NCBI GenBank assembly: GCA_012270485.1
Contig: JAAXIF010000023.1
Location: 118,848 to 182,847 of the forward strand
Source: Sphingobacteriales bacterium
GTDB lineage: Bacteria > Bacteroidota > Bacteroidia > Chitinophagales > Chitinophagaceae
Direction: 5' to 3'
Length of the DNA stretch: 64,000 bases
The position numbers were made by a program, and so were the translations under genes. Under the pieces are notes generated by a model that made no database searches, had not been told where the DNA came from, and saw only the letters and a list, made by a program, of their open reading frames with translations. Positions 1 to 8,401 of this stretch are shown piece after piece. How positions within the stretch are numbered: the first letter of the stretch is position 1; each line of letters begins with the position of its first letter.

Positions 1-752
1 CGATCAGCAGGTATATTGTTTCGAGAATTGAATATGTACACGATAACACCATTAATCCAACACAGAATATTTGGAATGGCTTGCGCTATAAAGTATATTT
101 CGATGTAAATATGCCAACTTTCAAAACTGCTTTGAACAACGGAAAAGGGACATTCAATTTCGGTTTTGATGGCCGCTACTACCATAAGATCTATCGCAAC
201 TTCATTTGGGCCGGACGTGCCGCTGCTGATTTCTCATGGGGTGGACAAAAACTCATTTACTACCTCGGTGGTGTGGATGGATGGGTTGGACCTAAGTTCA
301 ATAATCAAAATACACCGGCACCGGATCAGTCTTATGCTTTCCAGTCTTTGGCTGTGAATATGCGTGGTTACAGACAGAATATTGCCAATGGTAATAATGC
401 ATTTGTGATCAACAGTGAGTTTAGATTTCCGCTGTTCTCTACACTCATTAACCGACCTATAAATAATGCTTTCCTGAGAAACTTCCAATTGGTTCAATTC
501 CTAGATCTAGGAACTGCCTGGAATGGTAAATACAATGGTATTAAACGTCCGGGTGATGTTATCAGTGACCCTAACTCACCTGTGATCGTTCGTATTGATG
601 CAGGCGGACTTGGTCCATTTGCCGGTGGTTATGGATTTGGTGCTCGTAGTACCTTGTTGGGCTATTTCATGAAGTTTGATGCAGGCTGGCCGATGAAGGG
701 AATCTTTAAAGGAGCACCCGTTTACTATTTTGCAATAGGATTTGATTTTTAA
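1..752 (+). CDS. Outer-membrane beta-barrel protein, C-terminal part (5' truncated by the window edge)
   Basis: The frame is open from base 3 with no start codon, so only the last ~249 residues are present. The sequence alternates aromatic and polar residues in amphipathic strands and ends in Phe (FAIGFDF), as barrel proteins handled by BAM usually do. Phrases such as NSEFRFPLF, FLDLGTAWN and GYGFGAR resemble the D15/BamA-like surface-antigen barrel found at the C-terminus of large Bacteroidota proteins often labelled TolB-like. The N-terminal domains are outside the window, so a TolB-like propeller cannot be confirmed. It converges on nth across a long hairpin. Confidence 0.7.
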   Translation, partial: ISRYIVSRIEYVHDNTINPTQNIWNGLRYKVYFDVNMPTFKTALNNGKGTFNFGFDGRYYHKIYRNFIWAGRAAADFSWGGQKLIYYLGGVDGWVGPKFNNQNTPAPDQSYAFQSLAVNMRGYRQNIANGNNAFVINSEFRFPLFSTLINRPINNAFLRNFQLVQFLDLGTAWNGKYNGIKRPGDVISDPNSPVIVRIDAGGLGPFAGGYGFGARSTLLGYFMKFDAGWPMKGIFKGAPVYYFAIGFDF

Positions 753-754
753 TT

Positions 755-834
755 TGTGATTTTTTGATCTTTGATTTCTTGATTTGTACATAAACTTTTT
801 CTTCAATCAAGAAATCAAAGATCAAAAAATCACA
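755..834. terminator. Long perfect inverted repeat between convergent genes
   Basis: Two 30-nt arms (755-784 and 805-834) are exact reverse complements, separated by a 20-nt loop. The left arm starts 3 nt after the barrel gene stop; the right arm contains the nth stop codon. The arms are built from a stuttering word (TTTGATT / TTGATCT / TTGATTTC). It probably works as a bidirectional terminator and may belong to the intergenic stutter-repeat elements seen elsewhere in this window. Confidence 0.75.
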
Positions 835-1489
835 GATCCCCTTTCTTGTTTTTAGCATAGAACCTACAAACTGTCGTAAGCCCACAATTGTTGCATTTGG
901 GATTTCGGGCAAGACAGGTATATCGTCCGTGAAGTATTAGCCAGTGATGCGCCTTGTGGACCAATTCTTCCGGGATGTATTTGATCAGTTCTTTTTCAAC
1001 AGCCAAGGGAGTACTTGCTTTTTCAGTGACCAATCCCAATCGTTTGCTCACCCGAAATACATGTGTATCAACAGCCATATTGGGTTGTTGATCGATGACA
1101 CTGGTAATTACATTGGCTGTTTTTCTTCCAACACCCGGTAATTTCACCAACTCTTCTACTGTCATGGGTACTTCACCATTAAACTGATCGAGAAGCATAT
1201 TGGCCATTCCGATGAGGTGCTTGGTTTTATTATTAGGATAAGATATGCTTCTAATCAGTGGAAATAAATCATCAAAGCTGGCTTGCGCCATGGTATGTGG
1301 CGACGGGTAATGAGCGAAAATGGCCGGGGTAGTCATGTTCACTCTTTTGTCGGTACACTGCGCCGATAATATGACTGCCACCAATAACTGAAAGGGATTA
1401 TCATACACCAATTCTGTTTCAGCAACGGGTATTTGTTTGCTGAAATACTCAATGACTTGAGCGTATCGTTCTTTTTTTGTCATAACCAC
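830..1489 (-). CDS. nth: Endonuclease III (DNA glycosylase/AP lyase)
   Basis: Base-excision repair enzyme that removes oxidised pyrimidines and cleaves the abasic site. The 219-aa length is typical. The helix-hairpin-helix LPGVGRKTANV is at residues 117-127 with catalytic Lys123, and the catalytic Asp is D141 in VDTHVFRV. The C-terminal 4Fe-4S ligands are C192, C199, C202 and C208, spaced C-x6-C-x2-C-x5-C. Met3 is an alternative start. The stop lies inside the right arm of the 755-834 hairpin. Complete, with no missing catalytic residue. Confidence 0.97.
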   Translation of the reverse strand: MVMTKKERYAQVIEYFSKQIPVAETELVYDNPFQLLVAVILSAQCTDKRVNMTTPAIFAHYPSPHTMAQASFDDLFPLIRSISYPNNKTKHLIGMANMLLDQFNGEVPMTVEELVKLPGVGRKTANVITSVIDQQPNMAVDTHVFRVSKRLGLVTEKASTPLAVEKELIKYIPEELVHKAHHWLILHGRYTCLARNPKCNNCGLTTVCRFYAKNKKGDL

Positions 1490-1523
1490 TTCAAAAATAA
1501 AGACTTCGACGGATGTAAATGAT

Positions 1524-1567
1524 TAAGCCACAGATTCGTTCACCAAGGCGGATGAATCTGTGGCTTA
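1524..1567. repeat. GCCACAGATT-type palindromic repeat, copy 1
   Basis: Arms 1524-1537 and 1554-1567 (14 bp, taagccacagattc and its complement) are perfect. The interior resembles the copy at 26778-26818, which shares the outer AGCCACAGATTCGT and the central AA-GGC. It lies between nth and the small gene at 1592-1825, both on the minus strand. Confidence 0.75.
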
Positions 1568-1591
1568 CAAACAATCATTCAAGCCACAAGT

Positions 1592-1825
1592 TTATTTCTT
1601 TCTTATTACCGAACGTGCATGATCCATAATGGTTTTGATAGAAAGTTTAGAAGGAGACTTCATTTTCAGTTGATCTAACTGACGAATGCTTCTTTCTAAA
1701 ACTGACAGTTTCTCGGTTAATTCAATATCTCCCTCTTCCAGCGCTTCGTCTACTGCTTTTTCCATGGCAGGTGAACACTCCTTATACAGGTACAATATCA
1801 AATCCTCTTCTGTAAACTTTTTCAT
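1592..1825 (-). CDS. Small conserved protein, possibly anti-sigma-factor-like
   Basis: 77 residues, highly charged and predicted helical, with no membrane segment and no cysteine zinc motif. The beginning (FTEEDLILYLYKECSP, then a run of Ala/Glu) resembles the N-terminal helix of Bacteroidota anti-sigma-like proteins that start with a DLxxYLY motif and carry an acidic ALEE stretch. The C-terminus is basic (SVIRKK). It stands alone; no sigma factor is nearby. The anti-sigma idea is a weak similarity judged by eye; otherwise function unknown. Confidence 0.6.
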   Translation of the reverse strand: MKKFTEEDLILYLYKECSPAMEKAVDEALEEGDIELTEKLSVLERSIRQLDQLKMKSPSKLSIKTIMDHARSVIRKK

Positions 1826-1998
1826 AACAGGGTTATATTAATTGAGCTAAGAGGATACGGTATGTATTAAAACGGGAGGTGAAACAAGATTATTGCGGCA
1901 GACCTTGCCGTAATCAGTAATTTAGTCATTCAAATCAAATAATTACTGAGAAATACTAATAAACGATTGAAAATCAATCAATTAATTTTTTAATAAAA

Positions 1999-2026
1999 CT
2001 TGCAGCTGGTGGCTTGCCGCCTGAAG
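1999..2026. repeat. CTTGCAGC-type stutter repeat, single arm
   Basis: Directly after the divIC stop on the minus strand. It is made of the alternating words CTTGCAGC, GGTGGCTTGCCGCC and GAAGCTC, the same vocabulary as the hairpin at 2348-2422 and the copy at 32778-32809. No clean second arm is present. Confidence 0.5.
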
Positions 2027-2027
2027 C

Positions 2028-2327
2028 TCATTTCGCTTCCACAGAGTCTTCAATGATAAAAATATCTTCCCCGTCTTTTTTCATAAGGTAGCGTTCTCGG
2101 GCAAATTTTTCGAGCGCAGCCGGATTGCTTTGGATATCGTTTAATTCCTGTTGGGTCTTATTGATTTCGTCGAGGTAGTATTGCTTCTTAGCTTCTAACT
2201 TTTTGAGTTCGGCATTCCGTTCTCTTTGCTGAAAAAAATCACGCTGATCAAAGAACAGCATCCATACCACAAAAAAGCCCCCGGCTAGGAAGTATTTGTT
2301 GGTGATGATGGAAGTGAGTTTTTTCAT
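2028..2327 (-). CDS. Septum formation initiator family protein (DivIC/FtsB-like)
   Basis: 99 residues: a short cytoplasmic N-terminus, one membrane helix (about residues 13-27, FLAGGFFVVWMLFF) and a periplasmic coiled coil (about 32-75, rich in Q/E/K/L) followed by the conserved FARERYLMKKDGEDIF segment. This is the arrangement of DivIC/FtsB, which forms a complex with FtsL and FtsQ/DivIB at the division septum. It lies downstream of eno on the same strand, a common Bacteroidota neighbourhood, and is separated from eno by a 75-bp hairpin repeat. Confidence 0.9.
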   Translation of the reverse strand: MKKLTSIITNKYFLAGGFFVVWMLFFDQRDFFQQRERNAELKKLEAKKQYYLDEINKTQQELNDIQSNPAALEKFARERYLMKKDGEDIFIIEDSVEAK

Positions 2328-2347
2328 AATTCAAAAATAGGAGAAAA

Positions 2348-2422
2348 GCTGCAAGCTACACGCTACAAGCATCAAGCAAGGAAAACATTTCTACTTGTGG
2401 CTTGTAGCGTATAGCTTGCGGC
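2348..2422. repeat. Long hairpin repeat of the GCTGCAAGCTAC family
   Basis: Arms 2348-2370 and 2400-2422 (23 nt each) are reverse complements with two differences that would be G-U pairs in RNA. Each arm is itself a stutter (gctgcaagcta / cacgctacaagc). It sits in the eno-divIC spacer, where it would form a strong structure in the transcript. Confidence 0.8.
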
Positions 2423-2428
2423 TAAAAT

Positions 2429-3739
<1,311 letters not shown>

Positions 3740-3776
3740 TCAATTGGGTTGATAAATGATGTTGCAATTTACGGAA

Positions 3777-4496
3777 TTAGACGGTTGGTTGTGTAGCCGT
3801 TAGGTTACGGAACACTTCTTCCAATGTATTCCCTTTATGTTGCAGCAGATTGCGCACCTCATCATCGGCTACAATATTGCCTTTATGAATGATGATTACC
3901 CGCTCACAAATGGCCTGCACTTCCTGAAGAATATGGGATGAAAACAGGATGGTTTTTTCTTTTCCCTGCTCTTTGATCACATTCCTGATTTCAATGATTT
4001 GATTAGGGTCTAAACCACTGGTAGGTTCATCCAAGATCAACACTTCCGGATCATGGATCAATGCTGCAGCCAATCCCACACGTTGCTTATATCCTTTGGA
4101 TAATTGTCCGATTTTTTTATGCACTTCCGTACCCAACCCCGTTAATTGAATGGTACGATCTACTGCCTTTGACACCTGATCCAATTGATGAACACCTGCA
4201 ATAAATACCAGGTATTCCTTTACATACATATCATAGTAAAGCGGGTTTGCTTCCGGCAGATAACCAATTTTTCGCTTGGCTGCCACCGGATCTTTCTGTA
4301 CATCTACCCCACAAACCTGAATTGTACCTGCATCCGGCAATAGGTATCCGGTGATCATTTTCATGGTCGTACTTTTTCCCGCTCCATTCGGACCGAGAAA
4401 TCCTATGACCCCACCTTTTTGGGCTGAAAAAGAAATCGCATTCACTGCTTTTTGACTGCCATAGGTTTTGGTAATACCGTTAACTTCAATAGACAT
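3777..4496 (-). CDS. gldA: ABC transporter ATP-binding protein, GldA type
   Basis: 239 residues from the ATG at 4496 (MSIEVNGITKTYG). The open frame extends 23 codons further upstream, but that stretch is hydrophobic and unlike the family. Walker A GPNGAGKST is at 35-43, the signature LSKGYKQR at 132-139 and Walker B LILDEP at 153-158. Motifs such as GYLPEANPLYYDMYVKEYL and SSHILQEVQAICERVIIIHKG match the gliding-motility GldA ATPases of Bacteroidota. Those work with the permease GldF and substrate-binding GldG, neither of which is adjacent here. GldA-type is therefore the call; a general ABC-2 exporter ATPase is possible. Confidence 0.75.
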   Translation of the reverse strand: MSIEVNGITKTYGSQKAVNAISFSAQKGGVIGFLGPNGAGKSTTMKMITGYLLPDAGTIQVCGVDVQKDPVAAKRKIGYLPEANPLYYDMYVKEYLVFIAGVHQLDQVSKAVDRTIQLTGLGTEVHKKIGQLSKGYKQRVGLAAALIHDPEVLILDEPTSGLDPNQIIEIRNVIKEQGKEKTILFSSHILQEVQAICERVIIIHKGNIVADDEVRNLLQHKGNTLEEVFRNLTATQPTV

Positions 4497-4623
4497 GCGG
4501 TAAAGATATAAATTCAAGGGGTAGCTCGGGTGAAAGAAAACATAAAAATAGATCAGCAATAGCAATGACTATTTACACTGAATAATCAAGATATTTATAA
4601 GTGATAATCAACTTATCTCATCC

Positions 4624-5079
4624 ATGCATGAACAGACCTATTCAATAGAATTAGTATCAGCACAAACAGTTACAGCAATTACTACACTCAGTTTAGAACT
4701 CTGGCCGGACTGTAACTATGATGAAGAAAAAAATCAATGGGAACAATTGATGCATTCAGCAAAAGACTATTGTGCTTTGGTAAAAATAGATGATGCGTAT
4801 GTAGGTTTTATTCATCTCAGTATACGATACGACCATGTAGAAGGTGCTGAATCAAATAATACTGCTTATTTGGAAGGCATCTATGTGAGACCTGCTTATA
4901 GAAAAAAACAGATTGCAACTGCATTATTATCAAGTGGAGAAGCATGGGCTAGTTCTATGGGACTAACTCATTTGGCATCTGATACAGAAATGGATAATCA
5001 AATCAGTCAACTATTTCATCAACAATCCGGCTTTAGAGAAGTGAGTAGACTTGTTTGTTTTATCAAAACAATAGAATAA
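4624..5079 (+). CDS. GNAT acetyltransferase resembling aminoglycoside 6'-N-acetyltransferase AAC(6')
   Basis: 151 residues, one GNAT domain. Length and block order (LWPDCN near the N-terminus, then YVGFIHLSIRYDHVEG, FLEGIYVRP-like YLEGIYVRPAYRKKQIA, LASDTEMDN, FHQQSGFREVSRLVCFIKTI) match the chromosomal AAC(6')-Ic/Iz-type enzymes, which acetylate the 6'-amino group of aminoglycosides with acetyl-CoA. The acetyl-CoA loop is around RKKQIA (residues ~98-103). It stands alone, divergent from gldA, with no integron or transposon features nearby. The family call is good; activity on drugs is inference. Confidence 0.75.
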   Translation: MHEQTYSIELVSAQTVTAITTLSLELWPDCNYDEEKNQWEQLMHSAKDYCALVKIDDAYVGFIHLSIRYDHVEGAESNNTAYLEGIYVRPAYRKKQIATALLSSGEAWASSMGLTHLASDTEMDNQISQLFHQQSGFREVSRLVCFIKTIE

Positions 5080-5083
5080 AAGT

Positions 5084-5305
5084 TTAATCTTCTTGATCAT
5101 ACTCTCCTTTCACAGCATAATATCCAAACAAACTCAATCCGAAAGCAATAGGCAAGAATACCAACACAAAAACACTCCACTGGATCCAAGTATCAGCCGA
5201 TGGTTTTGCTGCTATTTCTGAAGATGCTGTACGAATCAAAAAGAAAACTGCTAATGGACCTAACAACATCCATACAATACCTGCTATTCTTTTTAGTGTT
5301 GTCAT
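5084..5305 (-). CDS. Small two-helix membrane protein, partner of the MFS transporter
   Basis: 73 residues with two hydrophobic segments (about 9-25 and 42-63) and an acidic C-terminal tail (GEYDQED). It begins 10 bp after the transporter stop on the same strand, so it is probably co-transcribed with it. Similar small proteins (a DUF6814-like family, from memory) often follow MHS-type transporters in Bacteroidota. No function is known; a stabilising or regulatory subunit is only a guess. Confidence 0.7.
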   Translation of the reverse strand: MTTLKRIAGIVWMLLGPLAVFFLIRTASSEIAAKPSADTWIQWSVFVLVFLPIAFGLSLFGYYAVKGEYDQED

Positions 5306-5315
5306 GTTGAATATT

Positions 5316-6833
5316 TTAATGGATGGTTTTCCGGTTACTCAAATAAATAGCTCCTATCAATACACAAATACCTGCAATGATGATCGGATACATCAACCCC
5401 ACCAATGGATCTCCCGTATAGATGGTAGTCAATAGTGTTGCAATAAAAGGTGTTAATCCACCAAATACTCCATTGCCAATATGATAGGGCAACGACATAG
5501 ATGTATAACGAATTCTGGTAGGAAATAATTCTACCAGAAAAGCTGCAATGGGTCCATAGACCATGGTGACATAGATGATCATCACAAAAACAATCGCTAC
5601 CATTTTCCAGTAGCCACCACTGCCTAATTGTTTGGTTTGTTGTACGATTGGTTTTGTATACCGATTGAAATCATCATACAATGTATCTTTTGCGAGCATA
5701 TGCAATTGAGTTCCGTCAGTATAGGATTGATATATTTCAATGGTGCGTACAGAATCGGTTGAGCCGGCAATTGGTTGTAGTGTCGTTTGTTCTGTTCTCT
5801 CTTCCGTTATTTCAGTTTTTTGTTCAACATCACTCAGCTGCAATAATTGCTGAAACAAAGGTTTGTATGTTACAACAGCTAAAAACATGCCTGCCAACAT
5901 AATCCACTTCCTTCCCACTTTATCACTCCAATGACCGAAGAATACAAAAAAAGGAGTGCCAAAAAGTATAGCCCAAATCAAGATAGTTCGCGACTGATCA
6001 AAATCAATCTTACAAACATTCTCCAAAAAAGATTGGGCATAAAACTGCCCTGTGTACCAAACAACGCCTTGTCCCATCGTAGCGCCAAACAATGCCAATA
6101 AAACCATTTTCAAATTGGCTTTATGACCGAAACTTTCTTTCAAAGGATTGGTAGCTGTTTTCCCCTCTGCTTTCAATTGTGAAAACAAAGGAGACTCTTG
6201 CATCTTCAAACGTATATAGATAGAAACGATCACCAATACAATTGATAATAAAAAAGGAATACGCCATCCCCAGTCATTGAATTTGGCGATAGATGCTTGT
6301 GGATCATCATCCAATGCATGCCGGGTAATAAGAATAACGCCTAATGAAACAAAGAGACCAAGTGTTGCTGTGGTTTGTATCCAAGAAGTAAAATATCCTC
6401 TTCGTTCTTTTGGCGCATGTTCTGCCACATAAGTAGCGGCGCCTCCATACTCACCCCCCAGTGCAAGTCCTTGTAATAAGCGTAATAATAAAACGATCAA
6501 AGGAGCCGCAAACCCAATAGTTTCATAAGAAGGAACCAATCCAATAGCAAAAGTAGAGCCGCCCATTAAGACGAGTGTTAGCAGAAACGTATATTTCCTC
6601 CCAACAATATCTCCCAGTCTGCCAAATACCAAGGCCCCAAACGGACGAACAATAAACCCGGCAGCAAATGTGGCCAAGGTGGAAAGCAAAGCAGCGGTTG
6701 GATTGGTCTTTGGAAAAAATTGTCCGGCAATAACAGTAGCCAGACTTCCAAAAATGTAAAAATCATACCACTCGATCAAAGTTCCAAGGGAAGATGCAGT
6801 GATGACTTTCCAGATGCTTTTTTCTTTTTTCAT
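5316..6833 (-). CDS. MFS transporter, metabolite:H+ symporter (MHS) type
   Basis: 505 residues with the usual 12 predicted helices. The cytoplasmic loop-2 motif GRLGDIVGRKY and its second-half counterpart GHWSDKVGRKW are both present. The segment LRLLQGLALGGEYGGAATYVAEHAP is typical of ProP/ShiA-like metabolite symporters. Oddly, about 80 hydrophilic residues (roughly 326-405, rich in E, T and Q) separate the helix after GRKWIMLAGMF from the helix beginning YWKMVAIVF. Typical family members are 430-450 aa. Substrate cannot be told from sequence. Confidence 0.88.
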   Translation of the reverse strand: MKKEKSIWKVITASSLGTLIEWYDFYIFGSLATVIAGQFFPKTNPTAALLSTLATFAAGFIVRPFGALVFGRLGDIVGRKYTFLLTLVLMGGSTFAIGLVPSYETIGFAAPLIVLLLRLLQGLALGGEYGGAATYVAEHAPKERRGYFTSWIQTTATLGLFVSLGVILITRHALDDDPQASIAKFNDWGWRIPFLLSIVLVIVSIYIRLKMQESPLFSQLKAEGKTATNPLKESFGHKANLKMVLLALFGATMGQGVVWYTGQFYAQSFLENVCKIDFDQSRTILIWAILFGTPFFVFFGHWSDKVGRKWIMLAGMFLAVVTYKPLFQQLLQLSDVEQKTEITEERTEQTTLQPIAGSTDSVRTIEIYQSYTDGTQLHMLAKDTLYDDFNRYTKPIVQQTKQLGSGGYWKMVAIVFVMIIYVTMVYGPIAAFLVELFPTRIRYTSMSLPYHIGNGVFGGLTPFIATLLTTIYTGDPLVGLMYPIIIAGICVLIGAIYLSNRKTIH

Positions 6834-6957
6834 ATGCGTTTACAACTTACAGTAAAGAACTGATTTTCCCAAGCGCATCCTCATCATCCGATACTTGAAT
6901 GAAACTTCCCCACACTGTTCTGATTAATTCAACAGTTCCCTTACTTTCGTTCTGTAC

Positions 6958-8157
6958 ATGTTATTCAAAGACATCATAGGGCAAGCGGCTGTAAAGCAAC
7001 ACCTGGCTGAAATGGTTCAACAGAATCGGTTGAGTCATGCTCTACTCTTTTTGGGTAAAGAAGGTAGTGGTGCTTTACCCTTAGCACTGGCTTTCGCACA
7101 GTTTGTGATTTGTCAGCCCAATGCTAGCGAACCTGTTGCAGATTTGTTTGGTGGGTTCACACCCATGGAAGCGGGCCCGGCTTATATTTCACCCGAGGAT
7201 ATTCATAGCCAACCTGCATTTGCTAGAGCTGCACAACTGATGCATCCTGATTTGCATTTTTCTTACCCGGTGATCCCCAAAAAAGCGGGTGACAAACCGA
7301 TCAGTACAGATTACATTTCGGAATGGCGTGAGTTTATTCAGCAATATCCTTATGGAAATGTTTATGATTGGTTACAATTCATTGGTGCCGAAAACAAGCA
7401 AGGAAATATCACGGTAAGGGAATGTAATGAAATCATTCATAAACTGAGTTTGAAAAGCTTTGAAAGTGACTATAAGGTATTGGTGATGTGGATGCCTGAG
7501 TATTTGGGGAAGGAAGGAAATATTTTATTAAAACTGATCGAAGAGCCGCCACCCAATACCTTATTTATTCTGGTGGCAGAAAATGATGAACAGGTACTGC
7601 CTACTATCTTAAGCCGTTGTCAGCTGGTAAAAATTCCCATGCCGGAAGATGCTGAAATTGAACGGGCGCTCATCGAAAGGGCAAAAGCCAATCCGGATAC
7701 TGCTAAACAAATTGCCGCCATAGCTGAGGGGAATTATAGGGAGGCGCTGCAGTTATTACAACATGCTGAAGAAGACTGGCAAAGTTTACTGCGCGATTGG
7801 CTCAATGCTACTTTAAAGGGTGGTCCATTAGCCCAGATTAAGTTTACGGCAGAGATCAGTGAATTGGGACGGGAGAAACAAAAGCAGTTTCTGCGCTATT
7901 TCAATCACTTGCTGGAAATGAGTATCCGGATACGGGTAATGGGGTCTGAACAGGTGGCAGCCGGTGATCAGGAACGCGATTTTGCGAACAGATTGAATAA
8001 AATAGCCGCTGTAAGTCAGCAACAAGCCATTATAGAGGAACTGGATCGGGCTTCCTATTATATTGAGCGAAATGCCAATGCCAAAATGCTGTTTCAGGCT
8101 TTAACCCTGAAACTCTATCACATCATTCAGAACAAAACCCTAATTTTGAACGGATAG
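6958..8157 (+). CDS. holB: DNA polymerase III subunit delta' (clamp-loader ATPase-like)
   Basis: 399 residues. The N-terminus MLFKDIIGQAAVKQHLAEMV and the segments LSHALLFLGKEGSG, LLKLIEEPPPNTLFILVAEN and ILSRCQLVKIPMP are those of the gamma/delta' clamp-loader family. The P-loop is degenerate (GKEGSGALPL, Ala in place of the usual Lys), as expected for delta', which does not bind ATP. An insertion around residues 60-130 lacks the zinc cysteine set of E. coli delta'. It lies just upstream of ricT, a frequent Bacteroidota order. An 8-bp perfect hairpin follows the stop. Confidence 0.9.
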   Translation: MLFKDIIGQAAVKQHLAEMVQQNRLSHALLFLGKEGSGALPLALAFAQFVICQPNASEPVADLFGGFTPMEAGPAYISPEDIHSQPAFARAAQLMHPDLHFSYPVIPKKAGDKPISTDYISEWREFIQQYPYGNVYDWLQFIGAENKQGNITVRECNEIIHKLSLKSFESDYKVLVMWMPEYLGKEGNILLKLIEEPPPNTLFILVAENDEQVLPTILSRCQLVKIPMPEDAEIERALIERAKANPDTAKQIAAIAEGNYREALQLLQHAEEDWQSLLRDWLNATLKGGPLAQIKFTAEISELGREKQKQFLRYFNHLLEMSIRIRVMGSEQVAAGDQERDFANRLNKIAAVSQQQAIIEELDRASYYIERNANAKMLFQALTLKLYHIIQNKTLILNG

Positions 8158-8177
8158 CTCCAAACATGGGTTTGGAG
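8158..8177 (+). terminator. Hairpin directly after holB
   Basis: Perfect 8-bp stem ctccaaac (8158-8165) with gtttggag (8170-8177) and a 4-nt loop, starting at the base after the holB stop. No long T run follows, so termination may be partial. The remaining ~220 bp before ricT show nothing else I recognise. Confidence 0.5.
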
Positions 8178-8401
8178 AAATAGAGCGGGGGAATTGTGTT
8201 TTGTATTATTTGCTAAGTGCTGATCCATCATACCACTGAAAATATGAACGGTTATTTGACCATCCTATCATCGTAAATCACTGATTACCAGTGTACAGAA
8301 TGTTGAAGTGAGTGACAGAACCGCAGCCACATAGCAGTACTACAGTCTACGCACAATAAAATTTCCCCTATTCAGTTATTAACCTGATTAATGATTTTAA
8401 T

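Noticed and set aside
706..912. 68-aa minus-strand ORF across the 755-834 hairpin
   Set aside because: Overlaps nth, and its composition is due to the AT-rich hairpin (Lys/Ile-rich, no motif).
4497..4565. Hydrophobic N-terminal extension of the GldA-type ATPase
   Set aside because: ABC ATPases of this type start directly before the nucleotide-binding strand; the 23 extra residues are not conserved and lie in the intergenic region.
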